Source of the DNA: Nocardioides sp. zg-1228
Lineage (GTDB): Bacteria > Actinomycetota > Actinomycetes > Propionibacteriales > Nocardioidaceae
DNA length: 64,000 bases
Direction: 5' to 3'
NCBI RefSeq assembly: GCF_017086465.1
Contig: NZ_CP070961.1
Coordinates: forward strand, 1,860,001-1,924,000
The position numbers were made by a program, and so were the translations under genes. Position 1 is the first letter of the stretch. Each line of letters opens with the position of its first letter. The notes under the pieces are model-generated. The model was not told where the DNA came from and did not search any database. It worked only from the letters and a program-made list of their open reading frames with translations. Below are positions 46,659 through 55,055 of the stretch, piece by piece.

Positions 46659-47995
46659 CACGCCCCCAGCATCATCTGGCCGCACACCCGCACGACGTTG
46701 CCGTTGACGGCCGCCGACCCGGGGCTCGCGAGCCACGCGACCGTCTCTGCGACGTCGATCGGCAGGCCGCCCTGCGACATGGCGTTGAGGCGCTGGCCGA
46801 CCTCCCGGGTCAGGAACGGCACGGCCCCGGTCATCTGAGTGACGATGAAGCCGGGAGCGACGGCGTTGACGGTGGTGCCGCCGTCGAGCTCGTCGCGCAG
46901 GCTCTCGACGAGCCCGATCACGCCGGCCTTCGACGTGGCGTAGTTGGTCTGGCCGACGTTGCCGGCGATGCCCGAGGTGGAGGCGACGCCGACGATCCGG
47001 CCGTCGGCGCGGAGGACCCCCGAGTCGAGCAGCTCGCGGGTGATCCGCTCGGGCGCGGTGAGGTTGACGGCGATGACGCTGCTCCAGCGCTCGGCGTCCA
47101 TGTTGGCGAGCCTCCGGTCGCGGGTGATGCCCGCGTTGTGCACGACCACGTCGACGCCGCCGTGGTGCTCGCGCAGGTGGTGGGCGATGCGCTGCGGCGC
47201 GTCCTTGACGGTGATGTCGAGCACCAGGTGGTCACCGTCGAGCTCGGCCATCAGGGTCTGCAGCTCGCTGGCCGCCTGCGGCACGTCGACGCCGACGACC
47301 CGCGCGCCGTCGCGGTGCAGGACGCGCGCGATCTCCTCGCCGATGCCGCGGCTGGCCCCGGTCACCAGCGCGACCTTGCCGGCCAGCGGGCGCTCCGGGT
47401 CGGTGGCCGGCACGGTGGTGGTCGCGGCGCCGTGGCTGCCGACGCGCACCACCTGGCCGGAGACGTAGGCCGACCTGGGGGAGAGCAGGAACGCCAGGGT
47501 CGAGGCGATCGCGCCGTCGGCGGCCGGGGCGACGTAGACGAGCTGCACGGTGCCACCGCGGCCGATCTCCTTGCTGAGCGAGCGGGTGAACCCCTCGAGC
47601 GCGCGCTGGGCGACCCGCTCGGAGCCGGTGCGCTGCTCGGGCGGCGTCCCGAGGACGACGACCCGCGGGCACGGCTCGAGGCGCCGCATGAGCGGGGTGA
47701 AGAACTCCTGCAGCGCGACCAGGGCGGTGGTGTCGGTGATGCCGGTGGCGTCGAACACGAGCGCCTTGGCGCGGGCGTCGTCCCCGAGGGTCGTCGCCGA
47801 GGCGATGCCGAGCCCGTCGAGCGTGGTGGGGAGGGTCTCGGCCAGGCGGCCCGCACCGCCGAGGATCACGAGCCCGTCGACCAGGGGCGCACCCTCGGAC
47901 CAGCGCTGGAGCGGGGTCGGGTCGGGCAGGCCGAGGACCTTGACGAGCTGCTTGCCGATCGGGGAGGACACGAAGCCCTGGTAGCGGTCACGCAT
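46658..47995 (-). CDS. High-molecular-weight 3-oxoacyl-thioester reductase (FabG4-like)
   Basis: A 445-residue HMW FabG. Residues about 1-200 form a flavodoxin-like domain lacking catalysis. The C-terminal SDR domain (about 210-445) has the NADH motif LVTGASRGIGEEIARVL, NAG in VVHNAGITRD, the catalytic Ser in GVASTSGIAGN and YATSK. Such enzymes reduce 3-oxoacyl-CoA. Length matches FabG4 (about 450) rather than FabG1 (about 247). ATG 47995 is chosen since the family begins MxDRYQGFVSSPIGK. It is divergent from the fadA2-like gene. Confidence 0.93.
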   Translation of the reverse strand: MRDRYQGFVSSPIGKQLVKVLGLPDPTPLQRWSEGAPLVDGLVILGGAGRLAETLPTTLDGLGIASATTLGDDARAKALVFDATGITDTTALVALQEFFTPLMRRLEPCPRVVVLGTPPEQRTGSERVAQRALEGFTRSLSKEIGRGGTVQLVYVAPAADGAIASTLAFLLSPRSAYVSGQVVRVGSHGAATTTVPATDPERPLAGKVALVTGASRGIGEEIARVLHRDGARVVGVDVPQAASELQTLMAELDGDHLVLDITVKDAPQRIAHHLREHHGGVDVVVHNAGITRDRRLANMDAERWSSVIAVNLTAPERITRELLDSGVLRADGRIVGVASTSGIAGNVGQTNYATSKAGVIGLVESLRDELDGGTTVNAVAPGFIVTQMTGAVPFLTREVGQRLNAMSQGGLPIDVAETVAWLASPGSAAVNGNVVRVCGQMMLGA

Positions 47996-48069
47996 GGTGG
48001 GAGCCTGCCTCTTCGCGGGGTGGGGGACGGGACGGGCGCGGCTCGGAGTCCGCTTCGGGTGGCGTGGCC

Positions 48070-48088
48070 CTCCCGCCGTTGGCGGGAG
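48070..48088. promoter_or_regulatory. Hairpin in the fabG4-fadA2 divergent gap
   Basis: CTCCCGCC-GTT-GGCGGGAG: an 8-bp perfect stem, 26 bp before the fadA2-like ATG. It may be an operator or a 5' UTR hairpin; nothing distinguishes these from sequence. Confidence 0.45.
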
Positions 48089-48113
48089 CCGGCGCTGCGG
48101 CAAGGATAGGAAC

Positions 48114-49394
48114 ATGCAGCCCACCACCCGCCCCGTCGCCGTCGTCGGCGGCAACCGCATCCCGTTCGCGCGCTCCCACACCGTCTACGCCGGGGTCTCC
48201 AACCAGGAGATGCTCACCGCGGCGATCGACGGCCTGGTCGACCGGTTCGACCTGCGGGGCGAGCGGCTCGGCGAGGTCGTCGCCGGCGCCGTGCTCAAAC
48301 ACTCGCGCGACTTCAACCTGACCCGCGAGTGCGTCCTCGGCTCCCGCCTCGCGCCCGAGACCCCGGCCATCGACATCCAGCAGGCGTGCGGCACCGGGCT
48401 GCAGGCCGCGATCCAGGTGGCCGACAAGATCGCCCTCGGCGTCGTGGACGCCGGCGTCGCGGGCGGCACCGACACCACCTCCGACGCTCCGGTCGCGATC
48501 AGCGACAAGCTCCGTCGCAAGCTGATGCGCGTCAGCGCCGCCAAGGACACCGCCGGCCGGCTCAAGGCCCTCGGCTCGATCCGTCCCGGCGACATCGGCC
48601 TCGACATCCCGCAGAACGGCGAGCCCCGCACCGGCCTCTCCATGGGCGAGCACGCGGCGCTGACCGCCCTCGAGTGGCGGATCACCCGCGAGGCCCAGGA
48701 CGAGCTGGCCGCGCGCTCGCACCACCACCTCGCCCGCTCGTACGACGAGGGCTTCCACGACGACCTCGTGACGCCGTTCCGCGGGGTCGAGCGCGACAAC
48801 AACCTGCGCCCCGACACGTCGGTGGAGCGGCTCGCGGCGCTCCCGCCTGTCTTCGGCAAGGGCGCAGCGGCCACGATGACCGCCGGCAACAGCACCCCGC
48901 TGTCCGACGGTGCGTCCGCGGTGCTGCTCTCCAGCGACGAGTGGGCGCAGGAGCGCGGCCTGCCGGTGCTCGCGCACCTCGTCGACGCCGAGACCGCGGC
49001 CGTCGACTACGTCAACGGGCACGAGGGCCTGCTGATGGCTCCGGCGTACGCCGTGCCGCGGATGCTCGCGCGCAACGGGCTCACGCTGCAGGACTTCGAC
49101 TACTACGAGATCCACGAGGCGTTCGCCTCGCAGGTGCTGGCGACGCTCGCGGCCTGGGAGGACCCGGTGTTCTGCACCGAGCGGCTCGGCCTCGACGCCC
49201 CGCTCGGCGCCATCGACCACGACCGGCTCAACGTCAACGGCTCCTCGCTCGCCGCGGCCCACCCCTTCGCCGCCACCGGCGGCCGGATCCTCCCCGTCGC
49301 CGCGAAGCTGCTCGCCCAGAAGGGCTCGGGCCGGGCGCTGATCTCGATCTGCGCCGCCGGCGGCCAGGGGGTCGTCGCCATCCTGGAGCGCTGA
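48114..49394 (+). CDS. Acetyl-CoA acetyltransferase (FadA2-like thiolase)
   Basis: A 426-residue thiolase of the FadI/FadA2 subgroup. The nucleophilic Cys lies in DIQQACGTGLQAAIQVADK, a second motif reads YYEIHEAFASQVLATL, then NVNGSSLAAAHPFAATGGR, and SICAAGGQGVVAIL carries the second active-site Cys. It is divergent from the fabG4-htdX pair, exactly as in mycobacteria, where this set is tied to acyl-CoA elongation or degradation. Start ATG 48114 is preceded by AAGGATAGGA, usable as a weak ribosome site. Confidence 0.93.
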   Translation: MQPTTRPVAVVGGNRIPFARSHTVYAGVSNQEMLTAAIDGLVDRFDLRGERLGEVVAGAVLKHSRDFNLTRECVLGSRLAPETPAIDIQQACGTGLQAAIQVADKIALGVVDAGVAGGTDTTSDAPVAISDKLRRKLMRVSAAKDTAGRLKALGSIRPGDIGLDIPQNGEPRTGLSMGEHAALTALEWRITREAQDELAARSHHHLARSYDEGFHDDLVTPFRGVERDNNLRPDTSVERLAALPPVFGKGAAATMTAGNSTPLSDGASAVLLSSDEWAQERGLPVLAHLVDAETAAVDYVNGHEGLLMAPAYAVPRMLARNGLTLQDFDYYEIHEAFASQVLATLAAWEDPVFCTERLGLDAPLGAIDHDRLNVNGSSLAAAHPFAATGGRILPVAAKLLAQKGSGRALISICAAGGQGVVAILER

Positions 49395-49432
49395 GCTCCC
49401 GCGGGCCCCGTCCCTGGCCGTCCCGTGTCGTC

Positions 49433-49526
49433 GTCGAAGTCCCCGCTCGAGCGGGGACTTCGACACCTGGAGGCGGTTGCAAAGGCCTCCAAGTGTCAGA
49501 CTCCCCGCTCGAGCGGGGACTCCGAC
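49433..49526. repeat. Paired inverted palindromes (REPIN-like element C)
   Basis: Two 42-bp arms, 49433-49474 and 49485-49526, are inverted repeats with 37 of 42 positions matching across a 10-nt centre. Each arm contains the palindrome CCCCGCTCGAGCGGGG; the left one extends to a 32-bp perfect palindrome. The element lies between convergent fadA2 and the methyltransferase. The layout matches element A at 16891: hairpin, spacer, inverted hairpin. Confidence 0.92.
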
Positions 49527-49553
49527 AGCAGCCAGTTGGGCCCCCGGACAGGA

Positions 49554-50165
49554 TCAGGCGCGGGTGAGGCGGAACCACTCGCCGCGACGCCCGCCGGGCG
49601 CGCGGGCGGGAGCTGCGGCGTCGGTCGAGCCGATGCCCGACACGGCCGTCACGTCCCAGCCGCGGTAGGCGCGCTCGATGTCGTGACGCACGGCGTTGCG
49701 CGCGCGGATGGGCCACGCCCGCGGGCCGCCCGTACGCATCAGGATGGTGGCGTCGGGCTCGGCGAGCTCGGTGACACCGCCGGCCATGAGGGTGCGGCCG
49801 GCGTCGTCGAGGCTCTGGAAGCACCCGACGTCGAGGAACAGGTCGAACCGGTTGCCCACGCCGGAGTGCACCAGGTGGCGCACGTCGCCGATGACGAACC
49901 GGGCGTCGTCGAGGCCGTTGCGGCGCACGGCGACGTCGACGGCCTGGCGGACGAAGTCGATCCCCATGGCGTCCCAGCCGCGGTCGACGAGGAGCTTGGT
50001 GTTGGCGCCGCGGCCGCAGCCGAGGTCGATCGCGCGACGGAGCCGGTCGGGGCGAAGGGTCTCCTCGTGATCGAGGAGGTGCAGGAGGGTGGGCTGGTCC
50101 TCGCGGCTCGCCTTCTCCCAGGGAGTGATCCCGGCGCGATATGCGGTGGCGTAGCCGATGCCCAT
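49554..50165 (-). CDS. Class I SAM-dependent methyltransferase
   Basis: A 203-residue methyltransferase with SAM motif [20 protein letters not shown], the acidic strand-2 end MGIDF and VIGDVRHL. The N-terminal [12 protein letters not shown] resembles thiopurine/TehB-like small-molecule methyltransferases. The substrate is unknown. It is divergent from pyrR, with 152 bp between starts containing the pyrR promoter and PyrR leader, and is not part of that operon. Confidence 0.85.
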   Translation of the reverse strand: MGIGYATAYRAGITPWEKASREDQPTLLHLLDHEETLRPDRLRRAIDLGCGRGANTKLLVDRGWDAMGIDFVRQAVDVAVRRNGLDDARFVIGDVRHLVHSGVGNRFDLFLDVGCFQSLDDAGRTLMAGGVTELAEPDATILMRTGGPRAWPIRARNAVRHDIERAYRGWDVTAVSGIGSTDAAAPARAPGGRRGEWFRLTRA

Positions 50166-50247
50166 ATGAAGTTCCTGACCTGCGTGCGCGGAGAGTACCG
50201 CTGCTCTGCGAGCGTACTACTCCGGCGCTCCTGGCGGGCCCGACTGC

Positions 50248-50253
50248 TAGGGT
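50248..50253 (+). promoter_or_regulatory. Probable -10 box of the pyrR operon
   Basis: TAGGGT lies 18 bp upstream of the PyrR leader element; an identical TAGGGT lies 20 bp before the carA leader. Transcription would start near 50260, giving a leader of about 58 nt. Confidence 0.5.
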
Positions 50254-50265
50254 CGCTCCCGATCG

Positions 50266-50306
50266 ACATCCTTTAACGAGCCGTCCCGTGAGGCGGAGAA
50301 GGAGGT
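50266..50306 (+). promoter_or_regulatory. PyrR-binding leader hairpin overlapping the pyrR ribosome site
   Basis: The 41-nt leader contains GTCCCGTGAGGC, a match to the core of the PyrR-binding consensus (RUCCNGNGAGGY). The 5' TCCTT (50269-50273) can pair with AAGGA (50299-50303), which is part of the Shine-Dalgarno AAGGAGG. PyrR bound with UMP would hold the ribosome site in the stem, the translational repression known for mycobacterial pyr genes. A copy with one substitution precedes carA at 56493. Confidence 0.85.
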
Positions 50307-50317
50307 CCGGCGCGCAG

Positions 50318-50914
50318 ATGCCTGCCACCGACGACACCGCGACAGACGCCGTCCCCGACGCGACCGCACCGACCGGGAGCGCGGACCGCACCGAGCGCAC
50401 CGTCCTCGACGCCCACGACATCTCCCGGGCGCTGACGCGGATCTCGCACGAGCTGCTCGAGCGCAACAAGGGCGCCACCGACCTGGTGCTGCTCGGCCTG
50501 CACACCCGCGGAGTGCCCCTCGCGCGACGCATCGCCGAGAGGATCGCCGCGGTCGAGGGCGCACCGGTCGCGGTGGGCGAGCTCGACGTGACGATGTATC
50601 GCGACGACCTGCGCTCCCAGCCCACCCGGCGGGCCCACAAGACGGCCCTGCCCCCCGGTGGCATCGACGGGAAGGTCGTCGTCCTGGTCGACGACGTGCT
50701 GTTCTCCGGGCGCACCATCCGGGCGGCGCTCGACGCGCTCGCCGACCTCGGCCGGCCCGGCGCCGTACGCCTCGCCGTGCTGGTCGACCGCGGCCACCGC
50801 GAGCTGCCGATCCGCGCCGACCACGTCGGCAAGAACCTGCCCAGCGCCCTCGCCGAGCGCGTCAGCGTGCGGCTGGCCGAGGTCGACGGCGCCGACGAGG
50901 TGACGATCTCGTGA
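50318..50914 (+). CDS. pyrR: Bifunctional pyr operon regulator / uracil phosphoribosyltransferase
   Basis: A 198-residue PyrR that binds pyr leader RNA in response to uridine nucleotides and can make UMP from uracil and PRPP. The PRPP motif [19 protein letters not shown] and the [10 protein letters not shown] loop are diagnostic. The first 20 residues are a variable extension ([10 protein letters not shown]). The ATG is 11 nt after the AAGGAGGT in the leader. It is first in pyrR-pyrB-pyrC; pyrB overlaps its stop. Confidence 0.97.
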   Translation: MPATDDTATDAVPDATAPTGSADRTERTVLDAHDISRALTRISHELLERNKGATDLVLLGLHTRGVPLARRIAERIAAVEGAPVAVGELDVTMYRDDLRSQPTRRAHKTALPPGGIDGKVVVLVDDVLFSGRTIRAALDALADLGRPGAVRLAVLVDRGHRELPIRADHVGKNLPSALAERVSVRLAEVDGADEVTIS

Positions 50915-51849
50915 AGCACCTGCTCTCCATCGACGACCTGACGACCGACGAGATCCTCCAGCTGTTCGAGACGGCCGCCGACATGCACGACGTGCAGACC
51001 CGCGACGTCAAGAAGCTGCCGGCCCTGCGTGGTCGCACGGTCGTCAACATGTTCTTCGAGGACTCCACCCGCACCCGGTCGTCGTTCGAGATCGCCGGCA
51101 AGTGGCTCTCCGCCGACGTCATCAACGTCAGCGCCAAGGGCTCGAGCACGTCGAAGGGCGAGAGCCTGCGCGACACCGTGCTGACGGTCTGCGCGATGGG
51201 CGTTGACGGCCTCGTGATCCGCCACCCCGCCAGCGGCGCGGCGCTCCAGGTCAGCCAGTGGGTCGACGCGGCCGTCGTCAACGCCGGCGACGGCATGCAC
51301 GAGCACCCCACCCAGGCGCTGCTCGACGCCTACACGTTGCGGCGCCACCTCGGCTCGCTCGAGGGCCGGCACGTCGCGATCGTCGGCGACCTGACCCACA
51401 GCCGCGTCTTCCGCTCCAACGTCCAGTGCCTGGCCAGGCTCGGGGCGCGCGTCACGGTCGTGGCGCCGCCCACGCTGATGCCGAGCGGGATCGCCGCGTG
51501 GTCCGCCGCGGCGGGCTTCGAGACGTCGTACGACCTCGACGCGGTGCTTCCCGACGCCGACGCCGTGATGATGCTGCGGGTCCAGCGCGAGCGGATGTCG
51601 GGCGCGTTCTTCCCGAGCCCGCGCGAGTACACCGTCGGCTACGGGCTCACCCGCGACCGGCTCGCGCTGCTCAAGCCCGACGTGCCGATCTGCCACCCGG
51701 GCCCGATGAACCGCGGCCTCGAGATCGCCGCCGACGCCGCCGACGCGGCCCAGTCGGTGGTGCTGGAGCAGGTCTCCAGCGGGCTCGCGATCCGGATGGC
51801 CGTGCTCTACCACCTGCTGGCCGGGGCGACCCGGGGAGGGAACGCCTGA
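50911..51849 (+). CDS. pyrB: Aspartate carbamoyltransferase catalytic subunit
   Basis: This 312-residue enzyme joins carbamoyl phosphate and aspartate, the committed pyrimidine step. Carbamoyl-phosphate motif [13 protein letters not shown] (residues about 50-62), HPASGA, and the [14 protein letters not shown] block are intact. No regulatory subunit gene (pyrI) is present, as usual in actinobacteria. The GTG overlaps the pyrR stop (GTGA) and the pyrC ATG overlaps its end. Confidence 0.97.
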   Translation: MKHLLSIDDLTTDEILQLFETAADMHDVQTRDVKKLPALRGRTVVNMFFEDSTRTRSSFEIAGKWLSADVINVSAKGSSTSKGESLRDTVLTVCAMGVDGLVIRHPASGAALQVSQWVDAAVVNAGDGMHEHPTQALLDAYTLRRHLGSLEGRHVAIVGDLTHSRVFRSNVQCLARLGARVTVVAPPTLMPSGIAAWSAAAGFETSYDLDAVLPDADAVMMLRVQRERMSGAFFPSPREYTVGYGLTRDRLALLKPDVPICHPGPMNRGLEIAADAADAAQSVVLEQVSSGLAIRMAVLYHLLAGATRGGNA

Positions 51850-53117
51850 TGTCGCTGGTGATCAAGGGGGCCTCGCTGCTCGGCGAGGCGGCCGCGGACC
51901 TGTACGTCGACGACGCGGGGCGGCTGGTCGACGAGCCGCCGGCGGGCGCCGAGACCATCGACGCCGACGGCCTGGTCGCCCTGCCCGGGCTCGTCGACCT
52001 GCACACGCACCTGCGCGAGCCCGGGCGCGAGGACGCCGAGACGATCCTGACCGGCTCCCGGGCCGCGGCGCTGGGCGGCTACACGGCCGTGCTGGCGATG
52101 GCCAACACCTCACCCGTGACCGACACCGCCGAGGCGGCCACCCGGGTGTGGGAGCTGGGCCGCGAGGCCGGGCTGGTGCACGTGCAGCCCGTCGGGGCGG
52201 TGACCCGCGGGCTGGCCGGCGAGGAGCTGGCCGAGCTGGGGCTGATGCACCGGTCGAGGGCGGCGGTGACGGTGTTCTCCGACGACGGGAAGTGCGTCCA
52301 CGACGCGCGGGTGATGCGCCGGGCGCTGGAGTACGTCAAGGCGTTCGACGGCGTGGTGTCGCAGCACTCCCAGGACCCGACCCTCGCCGGGCCGGCCGCC
52401 TGCTGCCACGAGGGCGAGCTCTCCGGTCGCCTCGGGCTGCCCGGCTGGCCGGGGATCGCCGAGGAGGTCATCGTCGCCCGCGACGTGATGCTCGCCCGCC
52501 ACACCGGCTCGCGCGTGCACGTCGCACACGTCTCGACCGCCGGCTCGGTCGAGGTGCTTCGGTGGGCCAAGGCCCAGGGCATCGACGTCACCGCCGAGGT
52601 CACGCCCCACCACCTGCTGCTGACCACCGACCTGCTCACCGGCTACGACCCGACGTTCAAGGTCAACCCGCCCCTGCGCCCGCAGGAGGACGTCGACGCG
52701 CTCCGCGAGGCGCTGGCCGACGGCACGATCGACGCCGTCGCCACCGACCACGCGCCGCACGCCCGCCACGACAAGGAGCACGCGTTCGTCGACGCCGCCT
52801 TCGGCATGACCGGCATCGAGACCGCGCTCGCCGTCGTACGCACCGCGCTGCCCGAGCTGTCGTGGAGCGACATCGCGCGGGTCATGTCGGCGACGCCGGC
52901 GCGGATCGCGGGGCTCGCCGACCAGGGCAGGCCGCTCGCCGCGGGATCGCCGGCGCACGTCGTGCTCGTCGACCCCGACGCGCAGGTCACCGTCGACCGC
53001 GACAGCTCGGCGTCGCTCTCGCGCAACAACCCGTGGCACGGCCGCAGCCTCACCTCGCGGGTCGTGCATACGGTCTACGGCGGCCGGGTCACCGTGCGTG
53101 ACGGGGCCCTGGTCTGA
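51849..53117 (+). CDS. pyrC: Dihydroorotase
   Basis: A 422-residue type I dihydroorotase that cyclises N-carbamoyl-aspartate. Zinc-site motif DLHTHLREPG at residues about 57-66, MANTSPVTD, HVAHVSTAGSVE and VATDHAPHARHDKE (metal-binding Asp/His) are all present. It ends the first pyrimidine unit. The next gene is convergent, so the mRNA stops here and carA starts a new unit 3.4 kb on. Confidence 0.96.
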   Translation: MSLVIKGASLLGEAAADLYVDDAGRLVDEPPAGAETIDADGLVALPGLVDLHTHLREPGREDAETILTGSRAAALGGYTAVLAMANTSPVTDTAEAATRVWELGREAGLVHVQPVGAVTRGLAGEELAELGLMHRSRAAVTVFSDDGKCVHDARVMRRALEYVKAFDGVVSQHSQDPTLAGPAACCHEGELSGRLGLPGWPGIAEEVIVARDVMLARHTGSRVHVAHVSTAGSVEVLRWAKAQGIDVTAEVTPHHLLLTTDLLTGYDPTFKVNPPLRPQEDVDALREALADGTIDAVATDHAPHARHDKEHAFVDAAFGMTGIETALAVVRTALPELSWSDIARVMSATPARIAGLADQGRPLAAGSPAHVVLVDPDAQVTVDRDSSASLSRNNPWHGRSLTSRVVHTVYGGRVTVRDGALV

Positions 53118-53126
53118 GCCGCGCCC

Positions 53127-53852
53127 TCAGCCGGCGCGGCCGGTGGCCGGGTCGCGGTCGGTGAGGCAGTAGACCTGCCCGCCCGGCGCGGTGAGCACGG
53201 TCCAGTGGTCGCGGACGGCCTCGAGCCGGGCGCCGAGCCGCACGTGCTGCGCCACGTCAGCCGTGCGGTCGGCGGTCGCGAGGTCGACGTGGGCGCGCAC
53301 CGTCCCGTCGGGCTCGTCGAGGCGCTGCAGCAGCAGGCGGAGCATGCCGTACTCGACCAGTCGGACGAACGCGGGCGACGGCCCCTGCTGCGGACCGCGC
53401 CCGGTGAGGTCGGCCCAGAAGGCGATCTCGGCGTCCCACTGGCGGGAGGGCACGTCGAGGCACACCTGGTCGAGGATCGTGGCGCCGTCGCGCACCAGTC
53501 GCGGCTCGCCGTCCACGAGCGTGTGGCAGAACGCGAGGCCGCCGGGGGAGCGCATCACCTCCACGTCGTGGTAGGTCCAGGCCGGCGTCGCGCCCAGCGA
53601 GGTCGCGCGGGCCACGGCCGCCGACCGGTCGGACGAGTCGAGGTCGAGGTGCACGCCCGCCGGGGCGTCGACGGCCTGCACCCTGACGTACGCCGCACCC
53701 GACGCAGGCACCAGGGTGAGGAACTGGCCGTCCTCCCCGCGCCGCTCGGACGGCGTCCACCCGGTCACGGCGGACCAGAACCGCACGGTCTCGTCGAACG
53801 CGCTCGCGGGCGTGTCGAGGAAGACCTGGATCCACGCCGTCATGTCGGTCAT
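53127..53852 (-). CDS. Two-domain VOC (glyoxalase-fold) protein
   Basis: A 241-residue protein with two VOC half-barrels, about residues 1-115 (MTAWIQVFLDTPASAFDETV) and 130-235 (LDQVCLDVPSRQWDAEIAFW). Each has the beta-alpha-beta-beta-beta pattern of glyoxalase/bleomycin-resistance proteins; metal residues are not obvious. Function unknown. It converges on pyrC with 9 bp between stops and is divergent from the oxidase gene at 53884. ATG 53852 or 53843 (MTAWIQ) could be the start. Confidence 0.8.
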   Translation of the reverse strand: MTDMTAWIQVFLDTPASAFDETVRFWSAVTGWTPSERRGEDGQFLTLVPASGAAYVRVQAVDAPAGVHLDLDSSDRSAAVARATSLGATPAWTYHDVEVMRSPGGLAFCHTLVDGEPRLVRDGATILDQVCLDVPSRQWDAEIAFWADLTGRGPQQGPSPAFVRLVEYGMLRLLLQRLDEPDGTVRAHVDLATADRTADVAQHVRLGARLEAVRDHWTVLTAPGGQVYCLTDRDPATGRAG

Positions 53853-53883
53853 CCTGCCACCGGGGGCGAGTAGCGTCGGCGTC

Positions 53884-54537
53884 ATGCGCACGTCGACGAC
53901 CGAGGACGAGGCCGCCTGGCCCGCCGTGACCACGCCCGATCAGCTCGAAGACCTGGTGGGACGACCGGGGGAGCGCGCGCGCACCAAGGAGCGCGCACGG
54001 CTGAGCGACATCGACCGCGCCTGGCTCGCGGCGTCGCCGTTCTGCGTGCTCGCCACCGCCGACGCCGACGGACGCTGCGACGCCAGCCCGAAGGGCGACC
54101 CGGCCGGCACGCTCGTGCACGTCGTGGACGACGCGACCATCGCGATCGCCGAGCGTCCGGGCAACCGACGCGTCGACGGCTACCGCAACGTGCTGGCCAA
54201 CCCCCACGTCGGCCTGGTGTTCGTCGTGCCCGGGCGCGGCGACACGCTGCGCATCAACGGTCGCGCGCGCCTGGTGTCCGACGCGCCGTTCTTCGACGCC
54301 CTCGCGGTGCGGGGTCGCCGCCCGGTGCTGGCGATGGTCGTGGAGATCGAGACTGTCTTCTTCCACTGCTCCAAGGCGTTCCGGCGTGCGCAGCTGTGGG
54401 AGCCCGGCACGTGGGACCCCGAGCAGGTGCCGCCGCGCGCGGTCATCGCCCACGAGCTCGAGCCGGTCGCCGGCCAGGGGCTCGCCGAGCTCGAGGACTA
54501 CTACCGCCCGGCCAACTACGACAAGGGGCTCTACTGA
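53884..54537 (+). CDS. Pyridoxamine 5'-phosphate oxidase-family flavoprotein
   Basis: A 217-residue PNPOx-like split-barrel protein. The core is WLAASPFCVLATADADGRCDASPKGDP then GYRNVLANPHVGLVFVVPG, and it ends with VFFHCSKAFRRAQLW, features of the MSMEG_1061-type FMN-binding subgroup. It is probably an FMN- or F420-dependent oxidoreductase with unknown substrate rather than true PdxH. TAGCGT ends 7 nt before the ATG (leaderless). The VOC gene's ATG overlaps its stop. Confidence 0.85.
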   Translation: MRTSTTEDEAAWPAVTTPDQLEDLVGRPGERARTKERARLSDIDRAWLAASPFCVLATADADGRCDASPKGDPAGTLVHVVDDATIAIAERPGNRRVDGYRNVLANPHVGLVFVVPGRGDTLRINGRARLVSDAPFFDALAVRGRRPVLAMVVEIETVFFHCSKAFRRAQLWEPGTWDPEQVPPRAVIAHELEPVAGQGLAELEDYYRPANYDKGLY

Positions 54538-54962
54538 TGAGCGACTTCCCACCCGTCGTGCCGCACCTGCTGCACACCGTCCTCGACGCGGTCGACGTTC
54601 GCCAGGAGTCGGAGTTCTGGCGCGGCCTGCTCGGCCTGGCCTACCGAGCCGGCGACGAGCCCCCGGACGACGGGTCGGACGACGACGCCGACTGGGTGGT
54701 GCTCACCCACCCCGACGGACACCGCGCCCTGGCGATCCAGCAGGTCGACGCCCTCCCGCCGAGCCGCTGGCCCGAGCCGGGACATCCGGCGGTGTCGCAC
54801 CTCGACACGACCGTGCCGTCGGTGTCGGCCCTGGACGCCGTGCACGACCTGGTGCTCGAGCTCGGAGGTGAGCCGCGCCTGGACCGCACCGACGACGAGG
54901 AGGAGCCGCTGCGGGCCTACGCCAGCCCCGCGGGGCACGTGTTTTGCGTGCTCGTCTCCTGA
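54537..54962 (+). CDS. Single-domain VOC family protein
   Basis: A 141-residue VOC protein (PHLLHTVLDAVDVRQESEFWRGLLG, then HLDTTVPSVSALDAVHDLV, ending SPAGHVFCVLV). It resembles the glyoxalase-like domain of uncharacterised actinobacterial proteins. It is translated with the PNPOx gene through a one-base TGATG overlap. This pair, the convergent two-domain VOC gene and the CoA-hydrolase gene separate pyrC from carA. Confidence 0.82.
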   Translation: MSDFPPVVPHLLHTVLDAVDVRQESEFWRGLLGLAYRAGDEPPDDGSDDDADWVVLTHPDGHRALAIQQVDALPPSRWPEPGHPAVSHLDTTVPSVSALDAVHDLVLELGGEPRLDRTDDEEEPLRAYASPAGHVFCVLVS

Positions 54963-54985
54963 CGTACGCCTGATCCGCCGGCAGG

Positions 54986-55029
54986 ACGTCATGAGGACGC
55001 CCGGTCGGGACCGGGGACTCCCATGACGT
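54986..55029. terminator. Bidirectional terminator
   Basis: ACGTCATG (54986-54993) and CATGACGT (55022-55029) enclose a second palindrome, CCCGGTC-GG-GACCGGG. It lies between the convergent VOC and CoA-hydrolase genes. Confidence 0.65.
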
Positions 55030-55055
55030 TTGGAGGTGGGAGGGCGCGCCGCCCG

